Assembly (NCBI GenBank): GCA_022605955.1
Contig: JAKCOZ010000600.1
Span: 51,037 to 115,036 of the forward strand
DNA from: Rallus limicola
Taxonomy: Eukaryota; Chordata; Aves; Gruiformes; Rallidae
Direction of reading: 5' to 3'
DNA: 64,000 nt
Shown: positions 1 to 11,399 of the stretch, piece after piece
How the letters are laid out: every line of letters begins with the position of its first letter
How positions within the stretch are numbered: position 1 is the first letter of the stretch
Translations under genes and position numbers: made by a program
Notes under the pieces: generated by a model
The model's input: the letters and a program-made list of their open reading frames with translations, nothing else
The model's database searches: none
What the model was told of the DNA's origin: nothing

Positions 1-670
1 GCAGACTGCAGTTCAAAACATGCTAAACGTCCAGAAATAACTCCCAAAGTAAAGAAGCGAGGCCTGAAAGGCATAGCTTGTCTGAAACCTCCTAACAGGA
101 CACACGAGCAGCCCCTGTCACTTTGGCTCTCAGCCTTTTCCTTTGCCTGGAAAGAGGGAACATGCCTGGAACCTCCTACGGTGCTTTTCTCGGCCCTAGC
201 AGACTGCAGTTCAAACATGCTAAACGTCCAGCAATAACTCCCCAAAGTAAAGAAGCTAGGCCTGAAGGCATAGCTTGTCTGAAACCTCCTAACATGACAC
301 ACGAGCAGCCCCTGTCACTTTGGCTCTCAGCCTTTCCTTTGCCTGGAAAGAGGGAACATGCCTGGAACCTCCTACGGTGCTTTTCTCGGCCCTAGCAGAC
401 TGCAGTTCAAAACATGCTAAACGTCCAGCAATAACTCCCAAAGTAAAGAAGCTAGGCCTGAAAGGCATAGCTTGTCTGAAACCTCCTAACAGGACACACG
501 AGCAGACCCTGTCACTTTGGCTCTCAGCCTTTTCCTTTGCCTGGAAAGAGGGAACATGCCTGGAACCTCCTACGGTGCTTTTCTCGGCCCTAGCAGACTG
601 CAGTTCAAAACATGCTAAACGTCCAGCAATAACTCCCAAAGTAAAGAAGCTAGGCCTGAAAGGCATAGCT
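1..670 (+). repeat. Left-edge partial HOR block (3.4 monomers)
   Basis: Ordinary monomers run up to the first junction. Private variants are CCAGAAATAAC near 31, GCGAGG near 57 and CATGACAC near 293. Four one-base length changes (near 217, 240, 264 and 332) give a net loss of two bases, so indel density is high here compared with the interior. Confidence 0.85.
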
Positions 671-741
671 TGTCCTGTTAGGAGGTTTCAGACAAGCTAG
701 GCCTGAAAGGTATAGCTTTTCTGAAACCTCCTAACAGGACA
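671..741 (+). repeat. Inverted junction J1 (47-bp insertion)
   Basis: Arms of 29 bp flank a 13-nt centre. The second hairpin reads AAAGGTATAG, and the right arm carries G to T (CTTTTCTG), giving one arm mismatch. The following monomer has ACACAAGCAGCC. The next junction is 7 monomers on. Confidence 0.9.
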
Positions 742-2104
742 CACAAGCAGCCCCTGTCACTTTGGCTCTCAGCCTTTTCCTTTGCTAGAAAGAGGGAACA
801 TGCCTGGAACCTCCTACGGTGCTTTCTCGGCCCTAGCAGACTGCAGTTCAAAACATGCTAAACGTCCAGCAATAACTCCCAAAGTAAAGAAGCTAGGCCT
901 GAAAGGCATAGCTTGTCTGAAACCTCCTAACAGGACACACGAGCAGCCCCTGTCACTTTGGCTCTCAGCCTTTTCCTTTGCCTGGAAAGAGGGAACATGC
1001 CTGGAACCTCCTACGGTGCTTTTCTCGGCCCTAGCAGACTGCAGTTCAAAAACATGCTAAACGTCCAGCAATAACTCCCAAAGTAAAGAAGCTAGGCCTG
1101 AAAGGCATAGCTTGTCTGAAACCTCCTAACAGGACACACGAGCAGCCCCTGTCACTTTGGCTCTCAGCCTTTTCCTTTGCTTGGAAAGAGGGAACATGCC
1201 TGGAACCTCCTACGGTGCTTTTCTCGGCCCTAGCAGACTGCAGTTCAAAACATGCTAAACGTCTAGCAATAACTCCCAAAGTAAAGAAGCTAGGCCTGAA
1301 AGGCATAGCTTGTCTGAAACCTCCTAACAGGACACACGAGCAGACCCTGTCACTTTGGCTCTCAGCCTTCCTTTGCCTGGAAAGAGGGGAACATGCCTGG
1401 AACCTCCTACGGTGCTTTTCTCAGCCCTAGCAGACTGCAGTTCAAAACATGCAAAACGTCAAGCAATAACTGCCAAAGTAAAGAAGCTAGGCCTGAAAGG
1501 CATAGCTTGTCTGAAACCTCCTAACAGGACACACGAGCAGACCCTGTCACTTTGGCTCTCAGCCTTTTCCTTTGCCTGGAAAGAGGGAACATGCCTGGAA
1601 CCTCCTACGGTGCTTTTCTCGGCCCTAGCAGACTGCAGTTCAAAACATGCTAAACGTCCAGCAATAACTCCCAAAGTAAAGAAGCTAGGCCTGAAAGGCA
1701 TAGCTTGTCTGAAACCTCCTAACAGGACACACGAGCAGCCCCTGTCACTTTGGCTCTCAGCCTTTTCCTTTGCCTGGAAAGAGGGAACATGCCTGGAACC
1801 TCCTACGGTGCTTTTCTCGGCCCTAGCAGACTGCAGTTCAAAACATGCTAAACGTGCAGCAATAACTCCCAAAGTAAAGAAGCTAGGCATGAAAGGCATA
1901 GCTTGTCTGAAACCTCCTAACAGGACACACAAGCAGACCCTGTCACTTTGGCTCTCAGCCTTTTCCTTTGCCTGGAAAGAGGGAACATGCCTGGAACCTC
2001 CTACGGAGCTTTTCTCGGCCCTAGCAGACTGCAGTTCAAAACATGCTAAACGTCCAGCAATAACTCCCAAAGTAAAGAAGCTAGGCCTGAAAGGCATAGC
2101 TTGT
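674..2104 (+). repeat. HOR block A, copy 1 (7 monomers + 47)
   Basis: Ordered private variants: TTTGCTTGG near 1177, CGTCTAGC near 1260, TTCTCAGCC near 1418, GCAAAACGTCAAGC with AACTGCC near 1450, CGTGCAGC near 1854, GGCATGAAAGG near 1887, ACACAAGCAGACC near 1928, and CTACGGAGC near 2003. The same order returns in the block starting at 3537, offset 2,865 bp. Six bases of small indels lie between 785 and 1390. Confidence 0.85.
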
Positions 2105-2172
2105 CCTGTTAGGAGGTTTCAGACAAGCTAGGCCTGAAAGGTATAGCTTGTCTGAAACCTCCTAACAGGACA
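2102..2172 (+). repeat. Inverted junction J2
   Basis: Perfect 29-bp arms (2102-2130 and 2144-2172) surround the 13-nt centre 2131-2143. This is the clearest example and the one used to define the structure. The centre ends GGTA; ACACAAGCAGCC follows. The next junction is 7 monomers on. Confidence 0.95.
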
Positions 2173-3536
2173 CACAAGCAGCCCCTGTCACTTTGGCTCT
2201 CAGCCTTTTCCTTTGCCTGGAAAGAGGGAACATGCCTGGAACCTCCTACGGTGCTTTTCTCGGCCCTAGCAGACTGCAGTTCAAAACATGCTAAACGTCC
2301 AGCAATAACTCCCAAAGTAAAGAAGCTAGGCCTGAAAGGCATAGCTTGTCTGAAACCTCCTAACAGGACACACGAGCAGCCCCTGTCACTTTGGCTCTCA
2401 GCCTTTTCCTTTGCCTGGAAAGAGGGAACATGCCTGGAACCTCCTACGGTGCTTTTCTCGTCCCTAGCAGACTGCAGTTCAAAACATGCTAAACGTCCAG
2501 CAATAACTCCCAAAGTAAAGAAGCTAGGCCTGAAAGGCATAGCTTGTCTGAAACCTCCTAACAGGACACACGAGCAGCCCCTGTCACTTTGGCTCTCAGC
2601 CTTTTCCTTTGCCTGGAAAGAGGGAACATGCCTGGAACCTCCTACGGTGCTTTTCTCGTCCCTAGCAGACTGCAGTTCAAAACATGCTAAACGTCCAGCA
2701 ATAACTCCCAAAGTAAAGAAGCTAGGCATGAAAGGCATAGCTTGTCTGAAACCTCCTAACAGGACACACGAGCAGACCCTGTCACTTTGGCTCTCAGCCT
2801 TTTCCTTTGCCTGGAAAGAGGGAACATGCCTGGAACCTCCTACGGTGCTTTTCTCGGCCCTAGCAGACTGCAGTTCAAAACATGCTAAACGTCCAGCAAT
2901 AACTCCCAAAGTAAAGAAGCTAGGCCTGAAAGGCATAGCTTGTCTGAAACCTCCTAACAGGACACACGAGCAGACCCTGTCACTTTGGCTCTCAGCCTTT
3001 TCCTTTGCCTGGAAAGAGGGAACATGCCTGGAACCTCCTACGGTGCTTTTCTCGGCCCTAGCAGACTGCAGTTCAAAACATGCTAAACGTCCAGCAATAA
3101 CTCCCAAAGTATAGAAGCTAGGCCTGAAGGCATAGCTTGTCTGAAACCTCCTAACATGACACACGAGCAGCCCCTGTCACTTTGGCTCTCAGCCTTTTCC
3201 TTTGCCTGGAAAGAGGGAACATGCCTGGAACCTCCTACGGTGCTTTTCTCGGCCCTAGCAGACTGCAGTTCAAAACATGCTAAACGTCCAGCAATAACTC
3301 CCAAAGTAAAGAAGCTAGGCCTGAAAGGCATAGCTTGTCTGAAACCTCCTAACAGGACACACGAGCAGACCCTGTCACTTTGGCTCTCAGCCTTTTCCTT
3401 TGCCTGGAAAGAGGGAACATGCCTGGAACCTCCTACGGTGCTTTTCTCGGCCCTAGCAGACTGCAGTTCAAAACATGCTAAACGTCCAGCAATAACTCCC
3501 AAAGTAAAGAAGCTAGGCCTGAAAGGCATAGCTTGT
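2105..3536 (+). repeat. HOR block B (7 monomers + 47)
   Basis: This block differs from its neighbours A: CTCGTCCC occurs twice (near 2458 and 2656), GGCATGAAAGG once near 2725, and CATGACAC near 3155. A one-base deletion sits near 3128 (CTGAAGGCAT). The A-B-A order gives a two-block super-period of 2,865 bp. Confidence 0.8.
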
Positions 3537-3604
3537 CCTGTTAGGAGGTTTCAGACAAGCTAGGCCTGAAAGGTATAGCTTTTCTGAAACCTCCTAACAG
3601 GACA
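3534..3604 (+). repeat. Inverted junction J3
   Basis: Same subtype as J1: GGTATAG centre and CTTTTCTG mismatch in the right arm, but followed by ACACGAGCAGCC. The next junction is 7 monomers on. Confidence 0.9.
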
Positions 3605-4969
3605 CACGAGCAGCCCCTGTCACTTTGGCTCTCAGCCTTTTCCTTTGCCTGGAAAGAGGGAACATGCCTGGAACCTCCTACGGTGCTTTTCTCGGCCCTA
3701 GCAGACTGCAGTTCAAAACATGCTAAACGTCCAGCAATAACTCCCAAAGTAAAGAAGCTAGGCCTGAAAGGCATAGCTCGTCTGAAACCTCCTAACAGGA
3801 CACACGAGCAGCCCCTGTCACTTTGGCTCTCAGCCTTTTCCTTTGCCTGGAAAGAGGGAACATGCCTGGAACCTCCTACGGTGCTTTTCTCGGCCCTAGC
3901 AGACTGCAGTTCAAAACATGCTAAACGTCCAGCAATAACTCCCAAAGTAAAGAAGCTAGGCCTGAAAGGCATAGCTTGTCTGAAACCTCCTAACAGGACA
4001 CACGAGCAGCCCCTGTCACTTTGGCTCTCAGCCTTTTCCTTTGCTTGGAAAGAGGGAACATGCCTGGAACCTCCTACGGTGCTTTTCTCGGCCCTAGCAG
4101 ACTGCAGTTCAAAACATGCTAAACGTCTAGCAATAACTCCCAAAGTAAAGAAGCTAGGCCTGAAAGGCATAGCTTGTCTGAAACCTCCTAACAGGACACA
4201 CGAGCAGACCCTGTCACTTTGGCTCTCAGCCTTTTCCTTTGCCTGGAAAGAGGGAACATGCCTGGAACCTCCTACGGTGCTTTTCTCAGCCCTAGCAGAC
4301 TGCAGTTCAAAACATGCAAAACGTCAAGCAATAACTGCCAAAGTAAAGAAGCTAGGCCTGAAAGGCATAGCTTGTCTGAAACCTCCTAACAGGACACACG
4401 AGCAGACCCTGTCACTTTGGCTCTCAGCCTTTTCCTTTGCCTGGAAAGAGGGAACATGCCTGGAACCTCCTACGGTGCTTTTCTCGGCCCTAGCAGACTG
4501 CAGTTCAAAACATGCTAAACGTCCAGCAATAACTCCCAAAGTAAAGAAGCTAGGCCTGAAAGGCATAGCTTGTCTGAAACCTCCTAACAGGACACACGAG
4601 CAGCCCCTGTCACTTTGGCTCTCAGCCTTTTCCTTTGCCTGGAAAGAGGGAACATGCCTGGAACCTCCTACGGTGCTTTTCTTGGCCCTAGCAGACTGCA
4701 GTTCAAAACATGCTAAACGTGCAGCAATAACTCCCAAAGTAAAGAAGCTAGGCATGAAAGGCATAGCTTGTCTGAAACCTCCTAACAGGACACACAAGCA
4801 GACCCTGTCACTTTGGCTCTCAGCCATTTCCTTTGCCTGGAAAGAGGGAACATGCCTGGAACCTCCTACGGAGCTTTTCTCGGCCCTAGCAGACTGCAGT
4901 TCAAAACATGCTAAACGTCCAGCAATAACTCCCAAAGTAAAGAAGCTAGGCCTGAAAGGCATAGCTTGT
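3537..4969 (+). repeat. HOR block A, copy 2 (7 monomers + 47)
   Basis: It carries the block A markers in the same order: TTTGCTTGG, CGTCTAGC (near 4125), TTCTCAGCC, GCAAAACGTCAAGC (near 4315), CGTGCAGC (near 4719), GGCATG, ACACAAGCAGACC and CTACGGAGC (near 4867). Differences from copy 1 include ATAGCTCGTCTG near 3774, TTCTTGGCC near 4680 and CAGCCATTTCC near 4824. Confidence 0.85.
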
Positions 4970-5037
4970 CCTGTTAGGAGGTTTCAGACAAGCTAGGCCT
5001 GAAAGGTATAGCTTGTCTGAAACCTCCTAACAGGACA
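4967..5037 (+). repeat. Inverted junction J4
   Basis: Perfect 29-bp arms, GGTATAG centre, followed by ACACAAGCAGCC, matching J2. The next junction is only 4 monomers on. Confidence 0.93.
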
Positions 5038-5807
5038 CACAAGCAGCCCCTGTCACTTTGGCTCTCAGCCTTTTCCTTTGCCTGGAAAGAGGGAACATGC
5101 CTGGAACCTCCTACGGTGCTTTTCTCGGCCCTAGCAGACTGCAGTTCAAAACATGCTAAACGTCCAGCAATAACTGCCAAAGTAAAGAAGCTAGGCCTGA
5201 AAGGCATAGCTTGTCTGAAACCTCCTAACAGGACACACGAGCAGACCCTGTCACTTTGGCTCTCAGCCTTTTCCTTTGCCTGGAAAGAGGGAACATGCCT
5301 GGAACCTCCTACGGTGCTTTTCTCGGCCCTAGCAGACTGCAGTTCAAAACATGCTAAACGTCCAGCAATAACTCCCAAAGTAAAGAAGCTAGGCCTGAAA
5401 GGCATAGCTTGTCTGAAACCTCCTAACAGGACACACGAGCAGCCCCTGTCACTTTGGCTCTCAGCCTTTTCCTTTGCCTGGAAAGAGGGAACATGCCTGG
5501 AACCTCCTACGGTGCTTTTCTCGGCCCTAGCAGACTGCAGTTCAAAACATGCTAAACGTGCAGCAATAACTCCCAAAGTAAAGAAGCTAGGCATGAAAGG
5601 CATAGCTTGTCTGAAACCTCCTAACAGGACACCAAGCAGAGCCTGTCACTTTGGCTCTCAGACATTTCCTTTGCCTGGAAAGAGGGAACATGCCTGGAAC
5701 CTCCTACGGAGCTTTTCTCGGCCCTAGCAGACTGCAGTTCAAAACATGCTAAACGTCCAGCAATAACTCCCAAAGTAAAGAAGCTAGGCCTGAAAGGCAT
5801 AGCTTGT
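4970..5807 (+). repeat. Deletion derivative of HOR block A (4 monomers + 47)
   Basis: It retains the end of block A (CGTGCAGC near 5557, GGCATGAAAGG, CAGACATTT near 5660, CTACGGAGC near 5706) and AACTGCC near 5173, but has three monomers fewer than A. The markers TTTGCTTGG, CGTCTAGC and TTCTCAGCC are missing. Loss by unequal exchange between monomers is inferred. A one-base deletion (ACACCAAGC) lies near 5630. Confidence 0.75.
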
Positions 5808-5875
5808 CCTGTTAGGAGGTTTCAGACAAGCTAGGCCTGAAAGGTATAGCTTGTCTGAAACCTCCTAACAGGACA
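5805..5875 (+). repeat. Inverted junction J5
   Basis: Perfect arms, GGTATAG centre, followed by ACACAAGCAGCC. The next junction is 9 monomers on. Confidence 0.93.
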
Positions 5876-7636
5876 CACAAGCAGCCCCTGTCACTTTGGC
5901 TCTCAGCCTTTTCCTTTGCCTGGAAAGAGGGAACATGCCTGGAACCTCCTACGGTGCTTTTCTCGGCCCTAGCAGACTGCAGTTCAAAACATGCTAAACG
6001 TCCAGCAATAACTCCCAAAGTAAAGAAGCTAGGCCTGAAAGGCATAGCTTGTCTGAAACCTCCTAACAGGACACACGAGCAGCCCCTGTCACTTTGGCTC
6101 TCAGCCTTTTCCTTTGCCTGGAAAGAGGGAACATGCCTGGAACCTCCTACGGTGCTTTTCTCGGCCCTAGCAGACTGCAGTTCAAAACATGCTAAACGTC
6201 CAGCAATAACTCCCAAAGTAAAGAAGCTAGGCCTGAAAGGCATAGCTTGTCTGAAACCTCCTAACAGGACACACGAGCAGCCCCTGTCACTTTGGCTCTC
6301 AGCCTTTTCCTTTGCTTGGAAAGAGGGAACATGCCTGGAACCTCCTACGGTGCTTTTCTCGGCCCTAGCAGACTGCAGTTCAAAACATGCTAAACGTCTA
6401 GCAATAACTCCCAAAGTAAAGAAGCTAGGCCTGAAAGGCATAGCTTGTCTGAAACCTCCTAACAGGACACACGAGCAGACCCTGTCACTTTGACTCTCAG
6501 CCTTTTCCTTTGCCTGGAAAGAGGGAACATGCCTGGAACCTCCTACGGTGCTTTTCTCAGCCCTAGCAGACTGCAGTTCAAAACATGCTAAACGTCCAGC
6601 AATAACTCCCAAAGTAAAGAAGCTAGGCCTGAAAGGCATAGCTTGTCTGAAACCTCCTAACAGGACACACGAGCAGACCCTGTCACTTTGGCTCTCAGCC
6701 TTTTCCTTTGCCTGGAAAGAGGGAACATTCCTGGAACCTCCTACGGTGCTTTTCTCGGCCCTAGCAGACTGCAGTTCAAAACATGCTAAACGTCCAGCAA
6801 TAACTCCCAAAGTAAAGAAGCTAGGCCTGAAAGGCATAGCTTGTCTGAAACCTCCTAACAGGACACACGAGCAGCCCCTGTCACTTTGGCTCTCAGCCTT
6901 TTCCTTTGCCTGGAAAGAGGGAACATGCCTGGAACCTCCTACGGTGCTTTTCTCGGCCCTAGCAGACTGCAGTTCAAAACATGCTAAACGTCCAGCAATA
7001 ACTCCCAAAGTAAAGAAGCTAGGCCTGAAAGGCATAGCTTGTCTGAAACCTCCTAACAGGACACACGAGCAGACCCTGTCACTTTGGCTCTCAGCCTTTT
7101 CCTTTGCCTGGAAAGAGGGAACATGCCTGGAACCTCCTACGGTGCTTTTCTCGGCCCTAGCAGACTGCAGTTCAAAACATGCTAAACGTCCAGCAATAAC
7201 TCCCAAAGTAAAGAAGCTAGGCCTGAAAGGCATAGCTTGTCTGAAACCTCCTAACAGGACACACGAGCAGACCCTGTCACTTTGGCTCTCAGCCTTTTCC
7301 TTTGCCTGGAAAGAGGGAACATGCCTGGAACCTCCTACGGTGCTTTTCTCAGCCCTAGCAGACTGCAGTTCAAAACATGCTAAACGTCCAGCAATAACTC
7401 CCAAAGTAAAGAAGCTAGGCCTGAAAGGCATAGCTTGTCTGAAACCTCCTAACAGGACACACGAGCAGACCCTGTCACTTTGGCTCTCAGCCTTTTCCTT
7501 TGCCTGGAAAGAGGGAACATGCCTGGAACCTCCTACGGTGCTTTTCTCGGCCCTAGCAGACTGCAGTTCAAAACATGCTAAACGTCCAGCAATAACTCCC
7601 AAAGTAAAGAATCTAGGCCTGAAAGGCATAGCTTGT
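5808..7636 (+). repeat. HOR block, 9 monomers + 47
   Basis: Starts like block A (TTTGCTTGG near 6313, CGTCTAGC near 6396), then diverges: TTTGACTCTC near 6490, TTCTCAGCC near 6555 and 7347, CATTCCTGG near 6727, and AAGAATCTAGG just before the next junction. Confidence 0.8.
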
Positions 7637-7704
7637 CCTGTTAGGAGGTTTCAGACAAGCTAGGCCTGAAAGGCATAGCTTGTCTGAAACCTCCTAACAG
7701 GACA
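7634..7704 (+). repeat. Inverted junction J6
   Basis: Perfect arms. The centre has the ordinary GGCATAG and ACACAAGCAGCC follows. The hairpin before it is altered (AATCTAGG). The next junction is 33 monomers on. Confidence 0.93.
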
Positions 7705-8099
7705 CACAAGCAGCCCCTGTCACTTTGGCTCTCAGCCTTTTCCTTTGCCTGGAAAGAGGGAACATGCCTGGAACCTCCTACGGTGCTTTTCTCGGCCCTA
7801 GCAGACTGCAGTTCAAAACATGCTAAACGTCCAGCAATAACTCCCAAAGTAAAGAAGCTAGGCCTGAAAGGCATAGCTTGTCTGAAACCTCCTAACAGGA
7901 CACACGAGCAGCCCCTGTCACTTTGGCTCTCAGCCTTTTCCTTTGCCTGGAAAGAGGGAACATGCCTGGAACCTCCTACGGTGCTTTTCTCGGCCCTAGC
8001 AGACTGCAGTTCAAAACATGCTAAACGTCCAGCAATAACTCCCAAAGTAAAGAAGCTAGGCCTGAAAGGCATAGCTTGTCTGAAACCTCCTAACAGGAC

Positions 8100-8880
8100 A
8101 CACGAGCAGCCCCTGTCACTTTGGCTCTCAGCCTTTTCCTTTGCTTGGAAAGAGGGAACATGCCTGGAACCTCCTACGGTGCTTTTCTCGGCCCTAGCAG
8201 ACTGCAGTTCAAAACATGCTAAACGTCTAGCAATAACTCCCAAAGTAAAGAAGCTAGGCCTGAAAGGCATAGCTTGTCTGAAACCTCCTAACAGGACACA
8301 CGAGCAGACCCTGTCACTTTGGCTCTCAGCCTTTTCCTTTGCCTGGAAAGAGGGAACATGCCTGGAACCTCCTACGGTGCTTTTCTCGGCCCTAGCAGAC
8401 TGCAGTTCAAAACATGCTAAACGTCCAGCAATAACTCCCAAAGTAAAGAAGCTAGGCCTGAAAGGCATAGCTTGTCTGAAACCTCCTAACAGGACACACG
8501 AGCAGCCCCTGTCACTTTGGCTCTCAGCCTTTTCCTTTGCCTGGAAAGAGGGAACATGCCTGGAACCTCCTACGGTGCTTTTCTCGGCCCTAGCAGACTG
8601 CAGTTCAAAACATGCTAAACGTCCAGCAATAACTCCCAAAGTAAAGAAGCTAGGCCTGAAAGGCATAGCTTGTCTGAAACCTCCTAACAGGACACACGAG
8701 CAGCCCCTGTCACTTTGGCTCTCAGCCTTTTCCTTTGCTTGGAAAGAGGGAACATGCCTGGAACCTCCTACGGTGCTTTTCTCGGCCCTAGCAGACTGCA
8801 GTTCAAAACATGCTAAACGTCTAGCAATAACTCCCAAAGTAAAGAAGCTAGGCCTGAAAGGCATAGCTTGTCTGAAACCT
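8100..8880 (+). repeat. Nested 3-monomer tandem duplication (594 bp)
   Basis: The marker pair TTTGCTTGG then CGTCTAGC appears at about 8140/8226 and again at about 8734/8820, an offset of exactly 594 bp, which is three monomers. The boundaries are approximate because the intervening monomers carry no private changes. Confidence 0.7.
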
Positions 8881-11399
8881 CCTAACAGGACACACGAGCA
8901 GACCATGTCACTTTGGCTCTCAGCCTTTTCCTTTGCCTGGAAAGAGGGAACATGCCTGGAACTTCCTACGGTGCTTTTCTCAGCCCTAGCAGACTGCAGT
9001 TCAAAACATGCTAAACGTCCAGCAATAACTCCCAAAGTAAAGAAGCTAGGCCTGAAAGGCATAGCTTGTCTGAAACCTCCTAACAGGACACACGAGCACA
9101 CCCTCTCACTTTGGCTCTCAGCCTTTTCCTTTGCCTGGAAAGAGGGAACATGCCTGGAACCTCCTACGGTGCTTTTCTCGGCCCTAGCAGACTGCAGTTC
9201 AAAACATGCTAAACGTCCAGCAATAACTCCCAAAGAAAAGAAGCTAGGCCTGAAAGGCATAGCTTGTCTGAAACCTCCTAACAGGACACACGAGCAGACC
9301 CTGTCACTTTGGCTCTCAGCCTTTTCCTTTGCCTGGAAAGAGGGAACATGCCTGGAACCTCCTACGGTGCTTTTCTCGGCCCTAGCAGACTGCAGTTCAA
9401 AACATGCTAAACGTCCAGCAATAACTCCCAAAGTAAAGAAGCTAGGCCTGAAAGGCATAGCTTGTCTGAAACCTCCTAACAGGACACACGAGCAGCCCCT
9501 GTCACTTTGGCTCTCAGCCTTTTCCTTTGCCTGGAAAGAGGGAACATGCCTGGAACCTCCTACGGTGCTTTTCTCGGCCCTAGCAGACTGCAGTTCAAAA
9601 CATGCTAAACGTCCAGCAATAACTCCCAAAGTAAAGAAGCTAGGCCTGAAAGGCATAGCTAGTCTGAAACCTCCTAACAGGACACACGAGCAGCCTCTGT
9701 CACTTTGGCTCTCAGCCTTTTCCTTTGCCTGGAAAGAGGGAACATGCCTGGAACCTCCTACGGTGCTTTTCTCGGCCCTAGCAGATTGCAGTTCAAAACA
9801 TGCTAAACGTCCAGCAATAACTCCCAAAGTAAAGAAGCTAGGCCTGAAAGGCATAGCTTGTCTGAAACCTCCTAACAGGACACACGAGCAGCCCCTGTCA
9901 CTTTGGCTCTCAGCCTTTTCCTTTGCCTGGAAAGAGGGAACATGCCTGGAACCTCCTACGGTGCTTTTCTCGGCCCTAGCAGACTGCAGTTCAAAACATG
10001 CTAAACGTCCAGCAATAACTCCCAAAGTAAAGAAGCTAGGCCTGAAAGGCATAGCTTGTCTGAAACCTCCTAACAGGACACACGAGCAGCCCCTGTCACT
10101 TTGGCTCTCAGCCTTTTCCTTTGCCTGGAAAGAGGGAACATGCCTGGAACCTCCTACGGTGCTTTTCTCGGCCCTAGCAGACTGCAGTTCAAAACATGCT
10201 AAACGTCCAGCAATAACTCCCAAAGTAAAGAAGCTAGGCCTGAAAGGCATAGCTTGTCTGAAACCTCCTAACAGGACACACGAGCAGACCCTGTCACTTT
10301 GGCTCTCAGCCTTTTCCTTTGCCTGGAAAGAGGGAACATGCCTGGAACCTCCTAATGTGCTTTTCTCGGCCCTAGCAGACTGCAGTTCAAAACATGCTAA
10401 ACGTCCAGCAATAACTCCCAAAGTAAAGAATCTAGGCCTGAAAGGCATAGCTTGTCTGAAACCTCCTAACATGACACACTAGCAGCCCCTGTCACTTTGG
10501 CTCTCAGCCTTTTCCTTTGCCTGGAAAGAGGGAACATGCCTGGAACCTCCTACGGTGCTTTTCTCGGCCCTAGCAGACTGCAGTTCAAAACATGCTAAAC
10601 GTCCAGCAATAACTCCCAAAGTAAAGAAGCTAGGCCTGAAAGGCATAGCTTGTCTGAAACCTCCTAACAGGACACACGAGCAGACCCTGTCACTTTGGCT
10701 CTCAGCCTTTTCCTTTGCCTGGAAAGAGGGAACATGCCTGGAACCTCCTACGGTGCTTTTCTCGGCCCTAGCAGACTGCAGTTCAAAACATGCTAAACGT
10801 CCAGCAATAACTCCCAAAGTAAAGAAGCTAGGCCTGAAAGGCATAGCTTGTCTGAAACCTCCTAACAGGACACACGAGCAGACCCTGTCACTTTGGCTCT
10901 CAGCCTTTTCCTTTGCCTGGAAAGAGGGAACATGCCTGGAACCTCCTACGGTGCTTTTCTCGGCCCTAGCAGACTGCAGTTCAAAACATGCTAAACGTCC
11001 AGCAATAACTCCCAAAGTAAAGAAGCTAGGCCTGAAAGGCATAGCTTGTCTGAAACCTCCTAACAGGACACACGAGCAGACCCTGTCACTTTGGCTCTCA
11101 GCCTTTTCCTTTGCCTGGAAAGAGGGAACATGCCTGGAACCTCCTACGGTGCTTTTCTCGGCCCTAGCAGACTGCAGTTCAAAACATGCTAAACGTCCAG
11201 CAATAACTCCCAAAGTAAAGAAGCTAGGCCTGAAAGGCATAGCTTGTCTGAAACCTCCTAACAGGACACACGAGCAGCCCCTGTCACTTTGGCTCTCAGC
11301 CTTTTCCTTTGCCTGGAAAGAGGGAACATGCCTGGAACCTCCTACGGTGCTTTTCTCGGCCCTAGCAGACTGCAGTTCAAAACATGCTAAATGTCCAGC

